Positions 31,993 to 40,314 of a stretch of DNA of 64,000 nt are shown here, in pieces. The notes under the pieces were generated by a model. The model was not told the DNA's origin, did no database searches, and worked only from the letters and a program-made list of their open reading frames with translations. The first letter of the stretch is position 1, and every line of letters starts with the position of its first letter. The position numbers were made by a program, and so were the translations under genes. This DNA is from Parasedimentitalea maritima (GTDB lineage Bacteria > Pseudomonadota > Alphaproteobacteria > Rhodobacterales > Rhodobacteraceae), in assembly GCF_005771405.1 (NCBI RefSeq), contig NZ_VAUA01000003.1, positions 186,001 through 250,000 of the forward strand. The letters run 5' to 3'.

Positions 31993-33975
31993 ATGAGTGA
32001 ACAACTTCACGTATTGCGGAGATGCGACGCCGTGGACCAAAACCAAGATGATCCAGTATTTCAAAAGATAACTGAATTGGTGCCACAAGAGTTTACGAAA
32101 GCTCTGACTGACGCCGGGATCGGGTTATGGTTATGGGATGTGAAAGCAGACCAGCTAGACGTCAGCCGCGGGATGGTACAGTTGACTGGCCTGAAGCAGC
32201 TTTACAGAGGTAGTCGTCTTGATGTGCTGCGTGACCTAATCCACCCTGAAGACGTCGAGACAATCCAAGCCTCTACTCGCCGTCTTTTTGAGGATGGCCT
32301 CCCTTATGAAACTCTCTGCCGGATGCGACATAGCTCAGGTCACTTCGTGTGGGCCAATACCTATGGATCATTGGTCCGCGATGAAAATGGTGAACCCCAG
32401 AAAATGATCGGCATCGTCCGGGTCATGGACGAATTGACACGGACAAAACGTGACCTGCTACATGCTGAAGAAATGGCACGCCTTGGAAATTGGACTGTTG
32501 ATCTAGCCACGGACGAGCTCATTTGGTCGCAAGGAGTCTATAAGATCCTTGGGTATGAGCCATTTAGCTTCCAACCCACTTTGGAATTTGCCCGCAAGCT
32601 TCGAGCAGAAGAAGATCGTGCCATGATCGAAGGTCTGATCGACGAAGCTGTAAAGAAAAGTGGCGCTTTCGAATACCGGACGCGTGTTCCCCATACCAGC
32701 GGCAAAGAAGTCCATATTAAGGTGAATGGCGCAATCGAAACTGGCATAACCGGTGCCCCGGTTTCTTACTATGGAACGATGCAGAACATCACAGCCGAAA
32801 TCCAGCGTGATGAACAAATTAGGCAATCTCAGAAGCTGGAAACCATTGGCAAACTGACAGGCGGCGTTGCGCATGATTTCAACAACTTGCTTGCGGTGAT
32901 CCTTGGTAGCCTTGAGCTTGCTCAGGACGACATAGAAGACAGCGGCGTCAACGAGTTGATACAGATGGCAATTCAGGCAACGATGCGAGGGGTTGAGCTG
33001 ACCGGAAGCATGCTGAGTTTCGCCCGACAGGCAAAATTGAAACCTCAAATTCTTGATCTTCACTCCGTTGTCGAACAGACCAATAGCTGGATTGCCCGTA
33101 CTCTGCCCGAGAATATCAGTATTGAAACCTCGCTGCCGACTGATCTATGGCCAATTTCCGCAGATCCGGGCTCAACTGAAAATGCCCTGCTCAATTTGAT
33201 CCTAAATGCGCGGGATGCGATGGCTAAAGGGGGCGAGCTGACCATAGAGGCCGCTAACGTCATAATTGATAGCGACTTTAGTTTTCAGCGGAATGATGAA
33301 GTTTCACCCGGTCAATATGTGATGTTGGCCATTAGTGACACTGGCGAAGGTATACCCGCGAACATCCTAAAAGAAATCTATGAACCCTTTTTCACAACAA
33401 AAGCACCAGGTGCAGGATCTGGATTGGGCCTGTCTATGGTGCAGGGGTTCATGCACCAATCGGGTGGCACCGTGCAGGTGTATTCTGAACCCGGTGTCGG
33501 TACCACATTCAAATTATACTTCAAAGCTCTGAGCAGAAAAATTGAGACGCCCACTATCGAGGCGGCGAAAACAAAAACTGCAAATGGCGCGGGTTTCAAG
33601 ATTCTTGTTGCAGAAGACGAAAAGGAAGTTTTGGAGATCTTACTCGCAACACTCCGTCAGGCTGGGTATGCGGTCACCGCAGCACGGTCGGGCGATGAAG
33701 CACGGGAGATATTTGAAGCAGACCCGTCTTTTGATCTGTTGTTAACTGACATCGTGATGCCTGGCTCTCTCCAAGGCACCACGCTCGCACAGCTGTTGCG
33801 GAAACAAGCAAAGGATCTCCCGGTAGTCTTTTTGTCAGGTTACGCCAGCGAAGCAACCGTCCGCAGAAATGAAGTAAGATCTGAAGACATTCGCCTAACA
33901 AAACCTGTCCGGCGCATAGAATTGCTGGAAGCATTGGAAAAAACGCTAGCCTCAAGGGTCGAACCAAAACTGTAG
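31993..33975 (+). CDS. Cytosolic hybrid histidine kinase/response regulator with two PAS domains
   Basis: A 660-residue sensor without membrane helices. Two PAS_3-type domains (about 35-150 and 160-270; WLWDVKADQLDVSRG, GNWTVDLATDELIWSQGVYK) precede the H-box LTGGVAHDFNNLL (His294), N-box NLILNARDAM, G-boxes DTGEGIP and GSGLGLS, and a receiver with Asp586 in LTDIVMPG. From the H-box on it is strikingly similar to the kinase at 23315-26023, so the two are paralogues with different sensors. It is divergent from nadA; no separate response regulator is adjacent. Confidence 0.92.
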   Translation: MSEQLHVLRRCDAVDQNQDDPVFQKITELVPQEFTKALTDAGIGLWLWDVKADQLDVSRGMVQLTGLKQLYRGSRLDVLRDLIHPEDVETIQASTRRLFEDGLPYETLCRMRHSSGHFVWANTYGSLVRDENGEPQKMIGIVRVMDELTRTKRDLLHAEEMARLGNWTVDLATDELIWSQGVYKILGYEPFSFQPTLEFARKLRAEEDRAMIEGLIDEAVKKSGAFEYRTRVPHTSGKEVHIKVNGAIETGITGAPVSYYGTMQNITAEIQRDEQIRQSQKLETIGKLTGGVAHDFNNLLAVILGSLELAQDDIEDSGVNELIQMAIQATMRGVELTGSMLSFARQAKLKPQILDLHSVVEQTNSWIARTLPENISIETSLPTDLWPISADPGSTENALLNLILNARDAMAKGGELTIEAANVIIDSDFSFQRNDEVSPGQYVMLAISDTGEGIPANILKEIYEPFFTTKAPGAGSGLGLSMVQGFMHQSGGTVQVYSEPGVGTTFKLYFKALSRKIETPTIEAAKTKTANGAGFKILVAEDEKEVLEILLATLRQAGYAVTAARSGDEAREIFEADPSFDLLLTDIVMPGSLQGTTLAQLLRKQAKDLPVVFLSGYASEATVRRNEVRSEDIRLTKPVRRIELLEALEKTLASRVEPKL

Positions 33976-34087
33976 AAGTCATTCTGATCAGCGCGAAACT
34001 GAGGAACAGTATATGGCTTAAATAACTGGTTCCTACTGTAACCAGACCACTAACTGCTAGCCTCAAGTTCGCTGCAAAACCTCGGAA

Positions 34088-34798
34088 TCAATTTTTGCCT
34101 GACATCTGATTAACCATCTCTCGCACCGTCGCTTCTGACGTTTCGAAGCGTCCACTGGACGGATCGAAATCCGAAAATGCCAAATCGCCTGCCACCCGGA
34201 CATTGCAAGAGGCGTGAACCTCTTCCACACCCGTGGCTGCAATCACTTCAGCAACATTGTCAGCCGTCAGCCCGCAGCCTGGCATAATTGAAATACGCCC
34301 AGCAGCTTGCGTTACCATCTGCGCAATCAACTTTGTGCCGTCTTGCGCAAATGGTTCAGCTCCAGAGGTCAGAACCCGCTCAAACCCTAGATCAATCGCC
34401 TGACTAAGCGCGACAAGTGGCTCTGGTACAACGTCGATGACCCTGTGCAGGGTTTTCCCCAACTCGCCGGCAGCTGCCATCAATGTTGCCAACATTGGTA
34501 CATTTAGACCGCGGGCAGCATTCTGCGCACCCAACACCACGCCTGATAGCCCGGCCTCACGTGCCATCGCGATATCAGCCAACATGACACTGGCCTCAGC
34601 ATCAGAAAACTCAAACAAGCCACTGCGCGGGCGGATCATTGCATAACACGGCACGGGGAGCGCGGCTGCGGCATGCATTAGACCCGCAGATGGCGTCAGC
34701 CCGCCCTCAGAGAGCGATGAACACAGCTCTACCCGTCCTGCCCCACCATTCATTGCAGCAATCACGCCGTCGATCGTATCAACACAGACTTCCAGCAT
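34088..34798 (-). CDS. cutC: CutC family protein
   Basis: A 236-residue TIM-barrel protein of the CutC family, named for copper homeostasis though its direct role in copper is disputed. It begins MLEVCVDTIDGVIAAMNGGA with RVELCSSLSEGGLTPSAGLM, then MIRPRSGLF and VLTSGAEPFAQDG, and ends with the HASC motif region EEVHASCNVR. ATG 34798 has GAAGGGA 7 nt upstream. It stands alone. Confidence 0.93.
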   Translation of the reverse strand: MLEVCVDTIDGVIAAMNGGAGRVELCSSLSEGGLTPSAGLMHAAAALPVPCYAMIRPRSGLFEFSDAEASVMLADIAMAREAGLSGVVLGAQNAARGLNVPMLATLMAAAGELGKTLHRVIDVVPEPLVALSQAIDLGFERVLTSGAEPFAQDGTKLIAQMVTQAAGRISIMPGCGLTADNVAEVIAATGVEEVHASCNVRVAGDLAFSDFDPSSGRFETSEATVREMVNQMSGKN

Positions 34799-34866
34799 GT
34801 TGCGTCCCTTCGTATATTTTCGGGGCCAACAACCCACCAGATGCGCCCATGATTGTCAGACTTTAA

Positions 34867-34893
34867 GTCACTTGAACACTCCTTTGAAGTGAC
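34867..34893. terminator. Weak inverted repeat between cutC and methyltransferase
   Basis: GTCACTT and AAGTGAC pair over 13 nt, upstream of cutC and downstream of the methyltransferase that ends the siderophore operon. It may end that operon's transcript or be an operator for cutC; the sequence cannot decide. Confidence 0.3.
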
Positions 34894-34989
34894 CGGACTA
34901 TCTCACCAAGAGTGCTGATATGGCATGCAGAACCTGTGTGGCTTTTCGGTCTCGGCGGTTGCACATGGCTGGAACGCATTTTCAACCAT

Positions 34990-35778
34990 TCAAGGCGCGG
35001 TGCAGACCAGCGCAAACCGGTTTTCACTGCTTTGTCGCAGTCGCACAGGAAGAGGCCAGGCTTTCATTCCCTGCCCATAAAGTGCGGATACACTAACCTT
35101 CTGCACGGATACAAACCCCGCTTGAACCAAATCATGGCGAAGGTGTTCCAGAGTGAGCCCGTTTCGGTATGGCAGTTGCTTGCGGATCCATTGATCTTTG
35201 GCCGTCTCTTTGGGAGACTTTGCCGGGAGCGGAGAAAGGAAGTCAGCAAACTGGCGCCGCAACCGATACAAAAACGAATGGCCCTGTTCCCAGTTGCCAT
35301 CAACGAGCAACAGACGCCCTCCTGGCTTTAAAACACGACGCCATTCCGCATATGCTTTCTCTGGCTTGGTGAGTGTCCAAGCGAGGTGTCGTGTTACAGC
35401 AAAGTCAAACGCATCGTCGACAACACCCAACAGATTTTCTGCGTCACACAGCAACGGGCTCCACGACTTCCCCATGAGCTTTTCTTTTGCTCTGGCGTGC
35501 ATTTTTTCCGAGAAATCCAGCCCCACAACCTCAGCACCAAGACTGCACAACACCCGGCTGATCTCACCTGTGCCGCATGCAATATCAAGCACCTGTTTTC
35601 CGATCAGCATTTGGTCCGGACCAAGCTCAAATGACCGACATATGAAATCCTGCCATGCGGATAATCCGTATTGGTTTTCAATAAGATGCGAAGGGCTGTC
35701 ATCAAACGTGGCTGCACGATCCGACCAATAACTCCTGATTTCTTCTTTCAGGTCAAAATTCTGCCCACGAAGATCCAT
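34990..35778 (-). CDS. Class I SAM-dependent methyltransferase in siderophore operon
   Basis: A 262-residue methyltransferase with SAM motif VLDIACGTGEISRVL, the acidic strand VVGLDFSEKM, and post-motifs FDFAVTRHLAWTL and LKPGGRLLLVDGNW. Start ATG 35778 overlaps the stop of the ABC ATPase gene, so it is translated with a siderophore-type importer. Such couplings suggest modification of the imported ligand or its chelator, but no substrate can be read from sequence. Confidence 0.85.
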   Translation of the reverse strand: MDLRGQNFDLKEEIRSYWSDRAATFDDSPSHLIENQYGLSAWQDFICRSFELGPDQMLIGKQVLDIACGTGEISRVLCSLGAEVVGLDFSEKMHARAKEKLMGKSWSPLLCDAENLLGVVDDAFDFAVTRHLAWTLTKPEKAYAEWRRVLKPGGRLLLVDGNWEQGHSFLYRLRRQFADFLSPLPAKSPKETAKDQWIRKQLPYRNGLTLEHLRHDLVQAGFVSVQKVSVSALYGQGMKAWPLPVRLRQSSENRFALVCTAP

Positions 35779-36551
35779 CACGCTGAAAGACGTGCATCAA
35801 CGTAGAGCGCACCTCGTGTGGTTCGTTCCAAATCCGTTTCCACCTTATAGGTTTCGCCAATTTCTGACAGTGCAAGAATGGTCTCGGGCGTCCCATCCGC
35901 CAGAATTTTCCCGTCTCGCAACAGGATCAGCCGGTCGCAAAACTTGGCCGCTAGGTTCAAATCATGCAGGGCCGCAATGACCACCGGCCTATGCCGTCTG
36001 ACCTCGGTTTTAATCGATGTCATGATCGACAACTGGTGGTGCAAGTCCAGGGCACTGGTAGGTTCATCCAGCAAAATCACATCGGGGGCGCGGACCAGCG
36101 TTTGGGCCACTGCCACCATCTGCGCCTGCCCGCCGCTAAGATCGGCAATGCCACGGTTGGATAGATGCGCCAAATCTAAGGCTGCCAGGATATCAGAGAC
36201 TTGATCAAGGTTTTCTTCCTCAACCCGCCAACCGGAGGTCTGTTTCAACGCCAATAGCACACTTTCGAACACCGTCAGCAACGCATTGCAACCAAAGGCC
36301 TGTGGCATGTAGCCAACCCGCTGTGCCCGATCCCTGCGACGCATATGCGTAACATCATCATCATTCAGGCGGATCATCCCTCCACGTGCCGGGATAAGCC
36401 CCGCCAAAGTTTTGAACAAAGTGGATTTACCCGACGCATTGGGCCCGATGAGTCCCACAAATGCCCCGTCTTCAATTTCTGGTACTGAGATATCGCTCAG
36501 AACGGTACGGTTGCCATACCCGGCCGCCAAATGCTTGATCGTTAGGGTCAT
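35778..36551 (-). CDS. ABC transporter ATPase (iron-siderophore/cobalamin type)
   Basis: A 257-residue FepC-type ATPase. Walker A is GPNASGKST, the signature is DLSGGQAQ (instead of LSGGQRQ), Walker B is VILLDEPTSALD, and the switch is ALHDLNLA. The start is ATG 36551 overlapping the permease stop; a much longer in-frame extension upstream overlaps the permease gene and is not real. It powers the importer made with the permease and binding protein upstream. Confidence 0.94.
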   Translation of the reverse strand: MTLTIKHLAAGYGNRTVLSDISVPEIEDGAFVGLIGPNASGKSTLFKTLAGLIPARGGMIRLNDDDVTHMRRRDRAQRVGYMPQAFGCNALLTVFESVLLALKQTSGWRVEEENLDQVSDILAALDLAHLSNRGIADLSGGQAQMVAVAQTLVRAPDVILLDEPTSALDLHHQLSIMTSIKTEVRRHRPVVIAALHDLNLAAKFCDRLILLRDGKILADGTPETILALSEIGETYKVETDLERTTRGALYVDARLSA

Positions 36552-37609
36552 GATAACTTCTCCCGTCGTGAACTGAGGATGATGGAAATGAAGACCGGAA
36601 CACCAATCAGCGACGTAATAATGCCGATCGGGTAAATGATCCCGGGTGTGATGGATTTCGAAATCAACGAGGTCAGCGAGAGCACCAATGCCCCGACCAG
36701 CGCTGAAAGTGGGACAAAGAACCGTTGATCCTCGCCCACCAACAGGCGCGCAATATGAGGCCCAACAAGACCAATGAAACCAACGGTTCCGACAAAAGAC
36801 ACTGCCGTTGCTGCCAGCAGCGAAATGCAAATCAGCATCTCGACCCGAAGACGCGCTACATCAACACCCAGACTTTCTGCCGTTGCCTCGCCCATGCGCA
36901 GCGCCGTCATTGGCCAGGTTCTTAGTAAGCTGAAGGGGATCGCGACCCCAAGCAGCAACGTGCCAAGTGAGATTTTTTCCCAACTTGCCCGGCTTAATGA
37001 GCCCATCATCCAGAACACGATCCGCGCGATCTGGTCCTCCGACGCCATGTACTGCATCAGGGCCAACAAGGCAGAAAACGTAAAAAAGATCGCAATCCCA
37101 AACAGGATCATGGTTTCTGATCCGACACCTTTTAGGCGGGTCGCAAACAGGATGAACCCGCAGGTCAACAGCGCAAAGAAAAAGGCATTTGTGGTGACCA
37201 AAAGCCCGCCCACCGCAGGGACGATGCTAAATCCCAGAACGATGGCCAGCGATGCGCCAAAACTGGCCGCAGCTGACACACCAAGGGTAAAGGGTTCAGC
37301 CAAGGGGTTGTTCAGGATCGTCTGCATCTGCGCACCGGCCACAGCCAGCAACGCGCCGACCAGCACAGCAGTCACAGCCACTGGCAAACGATAGTCCCAT
37401 ACAATCACCTTGAGACGCACGCCGTGCGACATTGGGTCTGCAAAGACTTCGAGGACGGTAGACAACTGGTAGTGACCAGGGCCTGTAGCTACGTCGAGGA
37501 CGAAGCTGAGAAGGAGAAGGCCTGCCACGCAGGCAATCATCACATAGCGCCGCATCACTTGGGATGCATAGGCCTGCCGCATCTCTGCGGGGCTCACATT
37601 AATTGACAT
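36548..37609 (-). CDS. FecCD-type ABC permease
   Basis: A 353-residue inner-membrane permease with about ten helices, of the FecCD/BtuC family that moves iron-siderophore, heme or cobalamin. Markers are YRLPVAVTAVLVGALLAVAGAQMQ, NPLAEPFTLGVSAAASFGAS, and the final GFIGLVGPHIARLLVGEDQR loop that contacts the ATPase. It lies 62 nt behind the binding-protein gene, with a hairpin in the gap. Confidence 0.95.
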   Translation of the reverse strand: MSINVSPAEMRQAYASQVMRRYVMIACVAGLLLLSFVLDVATGPGHYQLSTVLEVFADPMSHGVRLKVIVWDYRLPVAVTAVLVGALLAVAGAQMQTILNNPLAEPFTLGVSAAASFGASLAIVLGFSIVPAVGGLLVTTNAFFFALLTCGFILFATRLKGVGSETMILFGIAIFFTFSALLALMQYMASEDQIARIVFWMMGSLSRASWEKISLGTLLLGVAIPFSLLRTWPMTALRMGEATAESLGVDVARLRVEMLICISLLAATAVSFVGTVGFIGLVGPHIARLLVGEDQRFFVPLSALVGALVLSLTSLISKSITPGIIYPIGIITSLIGVPVFISIILSSRREKLS

Positions 37610-37634
37610 ATTGAAGATCTCTAATTGGATGAAT

Positions 37635-37656
37635 GGTCCCGCCCAAAGGCGGAACC
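37635..37656 (-). promoter_or_regulatory. Intra-operon hairpin between binding protein and permease
   Basis: GGTCCCGCC and GGCGGAACC pair (8 of 9) over a 4-nt loop, in the only sizeable gap of this importer operon. Hairpins after a binding-protein gene commonly protect its mRNA or attenuate downstream genes so that the binding protein is made in excess; that role is inference. Confidence 0.5.
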
Positions 37657-37671
37657 AAAAGACCTAAGGGC

Positions 37672-38826
37672 TCAACCGCCAGCTGATAGGCTGCCCCAGA
37701 AAACGCCGGAGTAATCGATTGGCAGGAACTTCTCATGCAGTTCAATCATCGTGGCTTCTGGATCCAGATCCGCGAACAGATCAGGATGCAACCATTTGGC
37801 AAAAGCCTGCATCGCTACAAAGTGGTAAGGACTGTTGTAGAACTGGTGATAGATTGAGTGGAAATTACCATTCTTGACCGCCGACAGATCTGACCAGCCT
37901 TCACGGGCAGCCAGTGCGCCAAGACGCTCTTGAACCATGTCTTCGCTGGCTTCATAGCCGAACAAAACCGCGGCGGTTGCCGGGTTTGCCTCTGCCCAGT
38001 TTGCACCAGTTCCAATGATCACTTCAGGGTCGTCGGCAAAAATAGCTTCCAGGCTCACAGCGGTTTTGAACCCAGGGAATTTAAGCGAACCCCAGTTGCG
38101 CCCCCCGGCCAGATCAACCAGACGTCCCAAATTTGCAGCCCCAAATGTACCGCAACACTTGGCCGGATTATAGCCAGCGGCGCGCTCGATAAACACAATT
38201 GGGCGATCTTCTGCGGGGATGGATTCAACGCGGCTGTAGATCTTCTTCATCTGCGCCTGATAATAGTCGGTAAAGGTATCTGCCTCGTCCCGCTTATCAA
38301 AGATCCGTCCTAACAACTGGATACTGGGCACTGTATTCTGAGTAGGGTCCTGCCGGAAATCCACAAAAACAGTGGCAACACCAGCCTCTTCCAGCTTTTC
38401 AATGATACCGCTTTCCTGGGCCTTCATCAGGTTGCCAAGGTTCATCAACACCACTTCGGTGCCCAGTGAAATCACCGACTCGAGGTTCCATTCGTCAGCA
38501 TATGGGCTGCCAAAACTCGGAATGTCAGCGGCTTCTGGGAAGACGGCCTGATACTTGCGGTAAGCATCCGGGTCATATTTGACCATGTCGTCTTTCCAAC
38601 CGACGATACGCTGGAATGGGTTGTCACTGTCCAACAGCGCGATCGAATAAATCATTCGACCTTCGCCCAGAACAACTTTTTGTGGGTTCTTTTCGACTTC
38701 GACCGTACGGCCGGCGATATCAGTTATAGTTACGGTCTCGGCCAAAGCGAACGTGGCGGATGCGAAAGAAATCGCAGTAGCTGCGGCAGCGGAGCAAAGA
38801 CCCCGTGTCAGAAGACTGACTGTCAT
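37672..38826 (-). CDS. Periplasmic siderophore-binding protein (Peripla_BP_2 type)
   Basis: A 384-residue class III binding protein. A Sec signal ends near residue 29 (FALA|ETVTITD), followed by DIAGRTVEVEKNPQKVVL, typical of iron/cobalamin binding proteins, and PSFGSPYADEWNLESVISL. The start ATG 38826 has GGAGAG 5 nt upstream. It leads the importer operon; an 18-bp perfect palindrome lies 23 nt upstream of the start. The ligand (ferric siderophore, heme or other) cannot be fixed from sequence. Confidence 0.9.
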   Translation of the reverse strand: MTVSLLTRGLCSAAAATAISFASATFALAETVTITDIAGRTVEVEKNPQKVVLGEGRMIYSIALLDSDNPFQRIVGWKDDMVKYDPDAYRKYQAVFPEAADIPSFGSPYADEWNLESVISLGTEVVLMNLGNLMKAQESGIIEKLEEAGVATVFVDFRQDPTQNTVPSIQLLGRIFDKRDEADTFTDYYQAQMKKIYSRVESIPAEDRPIVFIERAAGYNPAKCCGTFGAANLGRLVDLAGGRNWGSLKFPGFKTAVSLEAIFADDPEVIIGTGANWAEANPATAAVLFGYEASEDMVQERLGALAAREGWSDLSAVKNGNFHSIYHQFYNSPYHFVAMQAFAKWLHPDLFADLDPEATMIELHEKFLPIDYSGVFWGSLSAGG

Positions 38827-38848
38827 GGGTCTCTCCAAATTATTAGGC

Positions 38849-38866
38849 TAACGGATGCATCCGTTA
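38849..38866. promoter_or_regulatory. 18-bp perfect palindrome in the importer promoter
   Basis: TAACGGATGCATCCGTTA is perfectly self-complementary. On the minus strand a TTGACA-like -35 (about 38894-38899) and a TAGCAT-like -10 precede it, so it covers the expected transcription start, the classic position of a repressor operator. It does not resemble the Fur/RirA/Irr boxes I know. Confidence 0.62.
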
Positions 38867-38999
38867 ACCAGAGGAATGCTATTAACCCAGTTAAATTGTC
38901 AAGATATTTATTCAACCAAATTACAAGGCTTTGACCTGCAACCGAACCCAAACACTCGCATTGTCAGGGTCCGGTCTTCAGGCTTTAGCTCACCATCTT

Positions 39000-39398
39000 T
39001 TAGTCCAACGGTTTATAAACCATCGCGTCGATCTCAACTTTGGCATCAACCATGATCTGCGAGCGCACTGTGGATCGGGCTGGGCCACCATTGGGGAAAT
39101 AACTCGCGTAGACCCGGTTGAAGGTCCAGAAGTCACGCGGATCATCCAACCAAACGCCAACCTTGGCGATGTCCTCCAATGTGCAATCAGCCAGCGCCAA
39201 AGCAGCGATCAGGTTCTCCATCGTTTTGCGGGTCTGGCTTTCGATGCCACCGGCTTCGATTTCGCCGTTTTCCTTCATGGCCACCTGACCGGAAATAAAG
39301 ACAAAATCACCGGCACGAACCGCTGGTGCAAATGGCAGGGCCTGGCCACCTGCCCCGGTACGATCATCGCCTAAACGCACGATTTTCTTGCTACTCAT
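39000..39398 (-). CDS. RidA (YjgF/YER057c/UK114) family protein
   Basis: A 132-residue Rid-family protein; archetypal RidA hydrolyses reactive enamine/imine products of PLP-dependent dehydratases to the ketoacid and ammonia. Features are GDFVFISGQVAM, TMENLIAALALADCTLEDIAKV and the C-terminal PARSTVRSQIMVDAKVEIDAMV, containing the arginine that in active RidA binds the carboxylate (R in ARSTV). As the last gene of an operon with a D-threonine-aldolase-fold PLP enzyme, it fits a detoxifying partner role (inference). Confidence 0.9.
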   Translation of the reverse strand: MSSKKIVRLGDDRTGAGGQALPFAPAVRAGDFVFISGQVAMKENGEIEAGGIESQTRKTMENLIAALALADCTLEDIAKVGVWLDDPRDFWTFNRVYASYFPNGGPARSTVRSQIMVDAKVEIDAMVYKPLD

Positions 39399-39419
39399 TT
39401 CAGATAGTCCTTTTAAAGT

Positions 39420-40310
39420 TTAGAGAGTGTGATTGAAGGGGATTGGATCAACCGCGCCATAGCCAGTAGTGGACAAGGCTGCTCCGCTGTTGGCGATTTT
39501 TGCAGCGTTCAGGATATCGCCGTCACGCAGATAATTCGCCAGAAAGAGCCCATTGAAACAGTCGCCTGCTCCGGTTGCGTCTTTGGCCTGCATTTGGGTT
39601 CCGGGAATGGTAACAACATCAGCGCCGTCAGAAACGGACACACCATCCGCACCCAGTGTCAGGGCAACAATTTTGGCCCCCAGATTATGGTAGAATGCGA
39701 TGATGTCCTCGGGGCTGTGCAAGCCGGTCAACTGGCGCGCGTCATCCAACCCTGGCAAGGCAATATCGCAGCATTGCATTAGATTATGTGTCACCGAACG
39801 TGCCTGTTCCAGTGACCACAGCGCGGTGCGCAAGTTCGGATCGAATGCCACCGCCACGTTGTTCTTCCGCGCAATTCCCACCGCCTGAAAGGTCGCGTCA
39901 CGAAGGCTGCTACTAACCCCAAGACCTATGCCTGACGAATAGAACATACGAGCCTTTGCAATCGCGGCGTCAGGCAGAATATCTGTGGTCATCTCGCTGG
40001 CGGCAGAGCCCTTACGCCGGTAGACAAAGTGATGCCCCTCCGCGTCATGAAACACGAAGTAGATCCCAGTTTCCTGCCCCGGCACCACCTCAACATGATC
40101 TGTCGAAACTCCTTCACGCTGCCATAGCTGACAAAGGTCACGACCAAATGGATCATCACCGACCCGCGAAATCAGACCAACGTCCACACCCTGTCTTGCG
40201 GCTGCAATGGCAACGTTGGACACATCCCCGCCAAAGCCCGCCCGAAAAGAGCCATCAGGCTGAGCATTCAATTCACAAAGTGGTTCGCCAAGACATATGA
40301 GCGCACTCAT
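39420..40310 (-). CDS. PfkB family sugar kinase, 2-keto-3-deoxygluconate kinase-like
   Basis: A 296-residue ribokinase-fold kinase. Markers are the start CLGEPLCELNAQPDGSFRAGFGGDVSNVAIAAARQG, typical of KDG/sugar-acid kinases, and the C-terminal PfkB signature KDATGAGDCFNGLFLANYL with the catalytic aspartate. KDG kinase makes KDPG for the Entner-Doudoroff pathway. Assignment to KDG rests on the N-terminal pattern and on operon context; another 2-keto sugar acid is possible. The gene sits 4 nt behind the PLP enzyme gene. Confidence 0.87.
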   Translation of the reverse strand: MSALICLGEPLCELNAQPDGSFRAGFGGDVSNVAIAAARQGVDVGLISRVGDDPFGRDLCQLWQREGVSTDHVEVVPGQETGIYFVFHDAEGHHFVYRRKGSAASEMTTDILPDAAIAKARMFYSSGIGLGVSSSLRDATFQAVGIARKNNVAVAFDPNLRTALWSLEQARSVTHNLMQCCDIALPGLDDARQLTGLHSPEDIIAFYHNLGAKIVALTLGADGVSVSDGADVVTIPGTQMQAKDATGAGDCFNGLFLANYLRDGDILNAAKIANSGAALSTTGYGAVDPIPFNHTL

Positions 40311-40314
40311 CTAA

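Noticed and set aside
36552-36830. N-terminal extension of the siderophore ABC ATPase
   Set aside because: It is in frame but lies inside the permease gene, and the ATG at 36551 begins the normal ATPase N-terminus.
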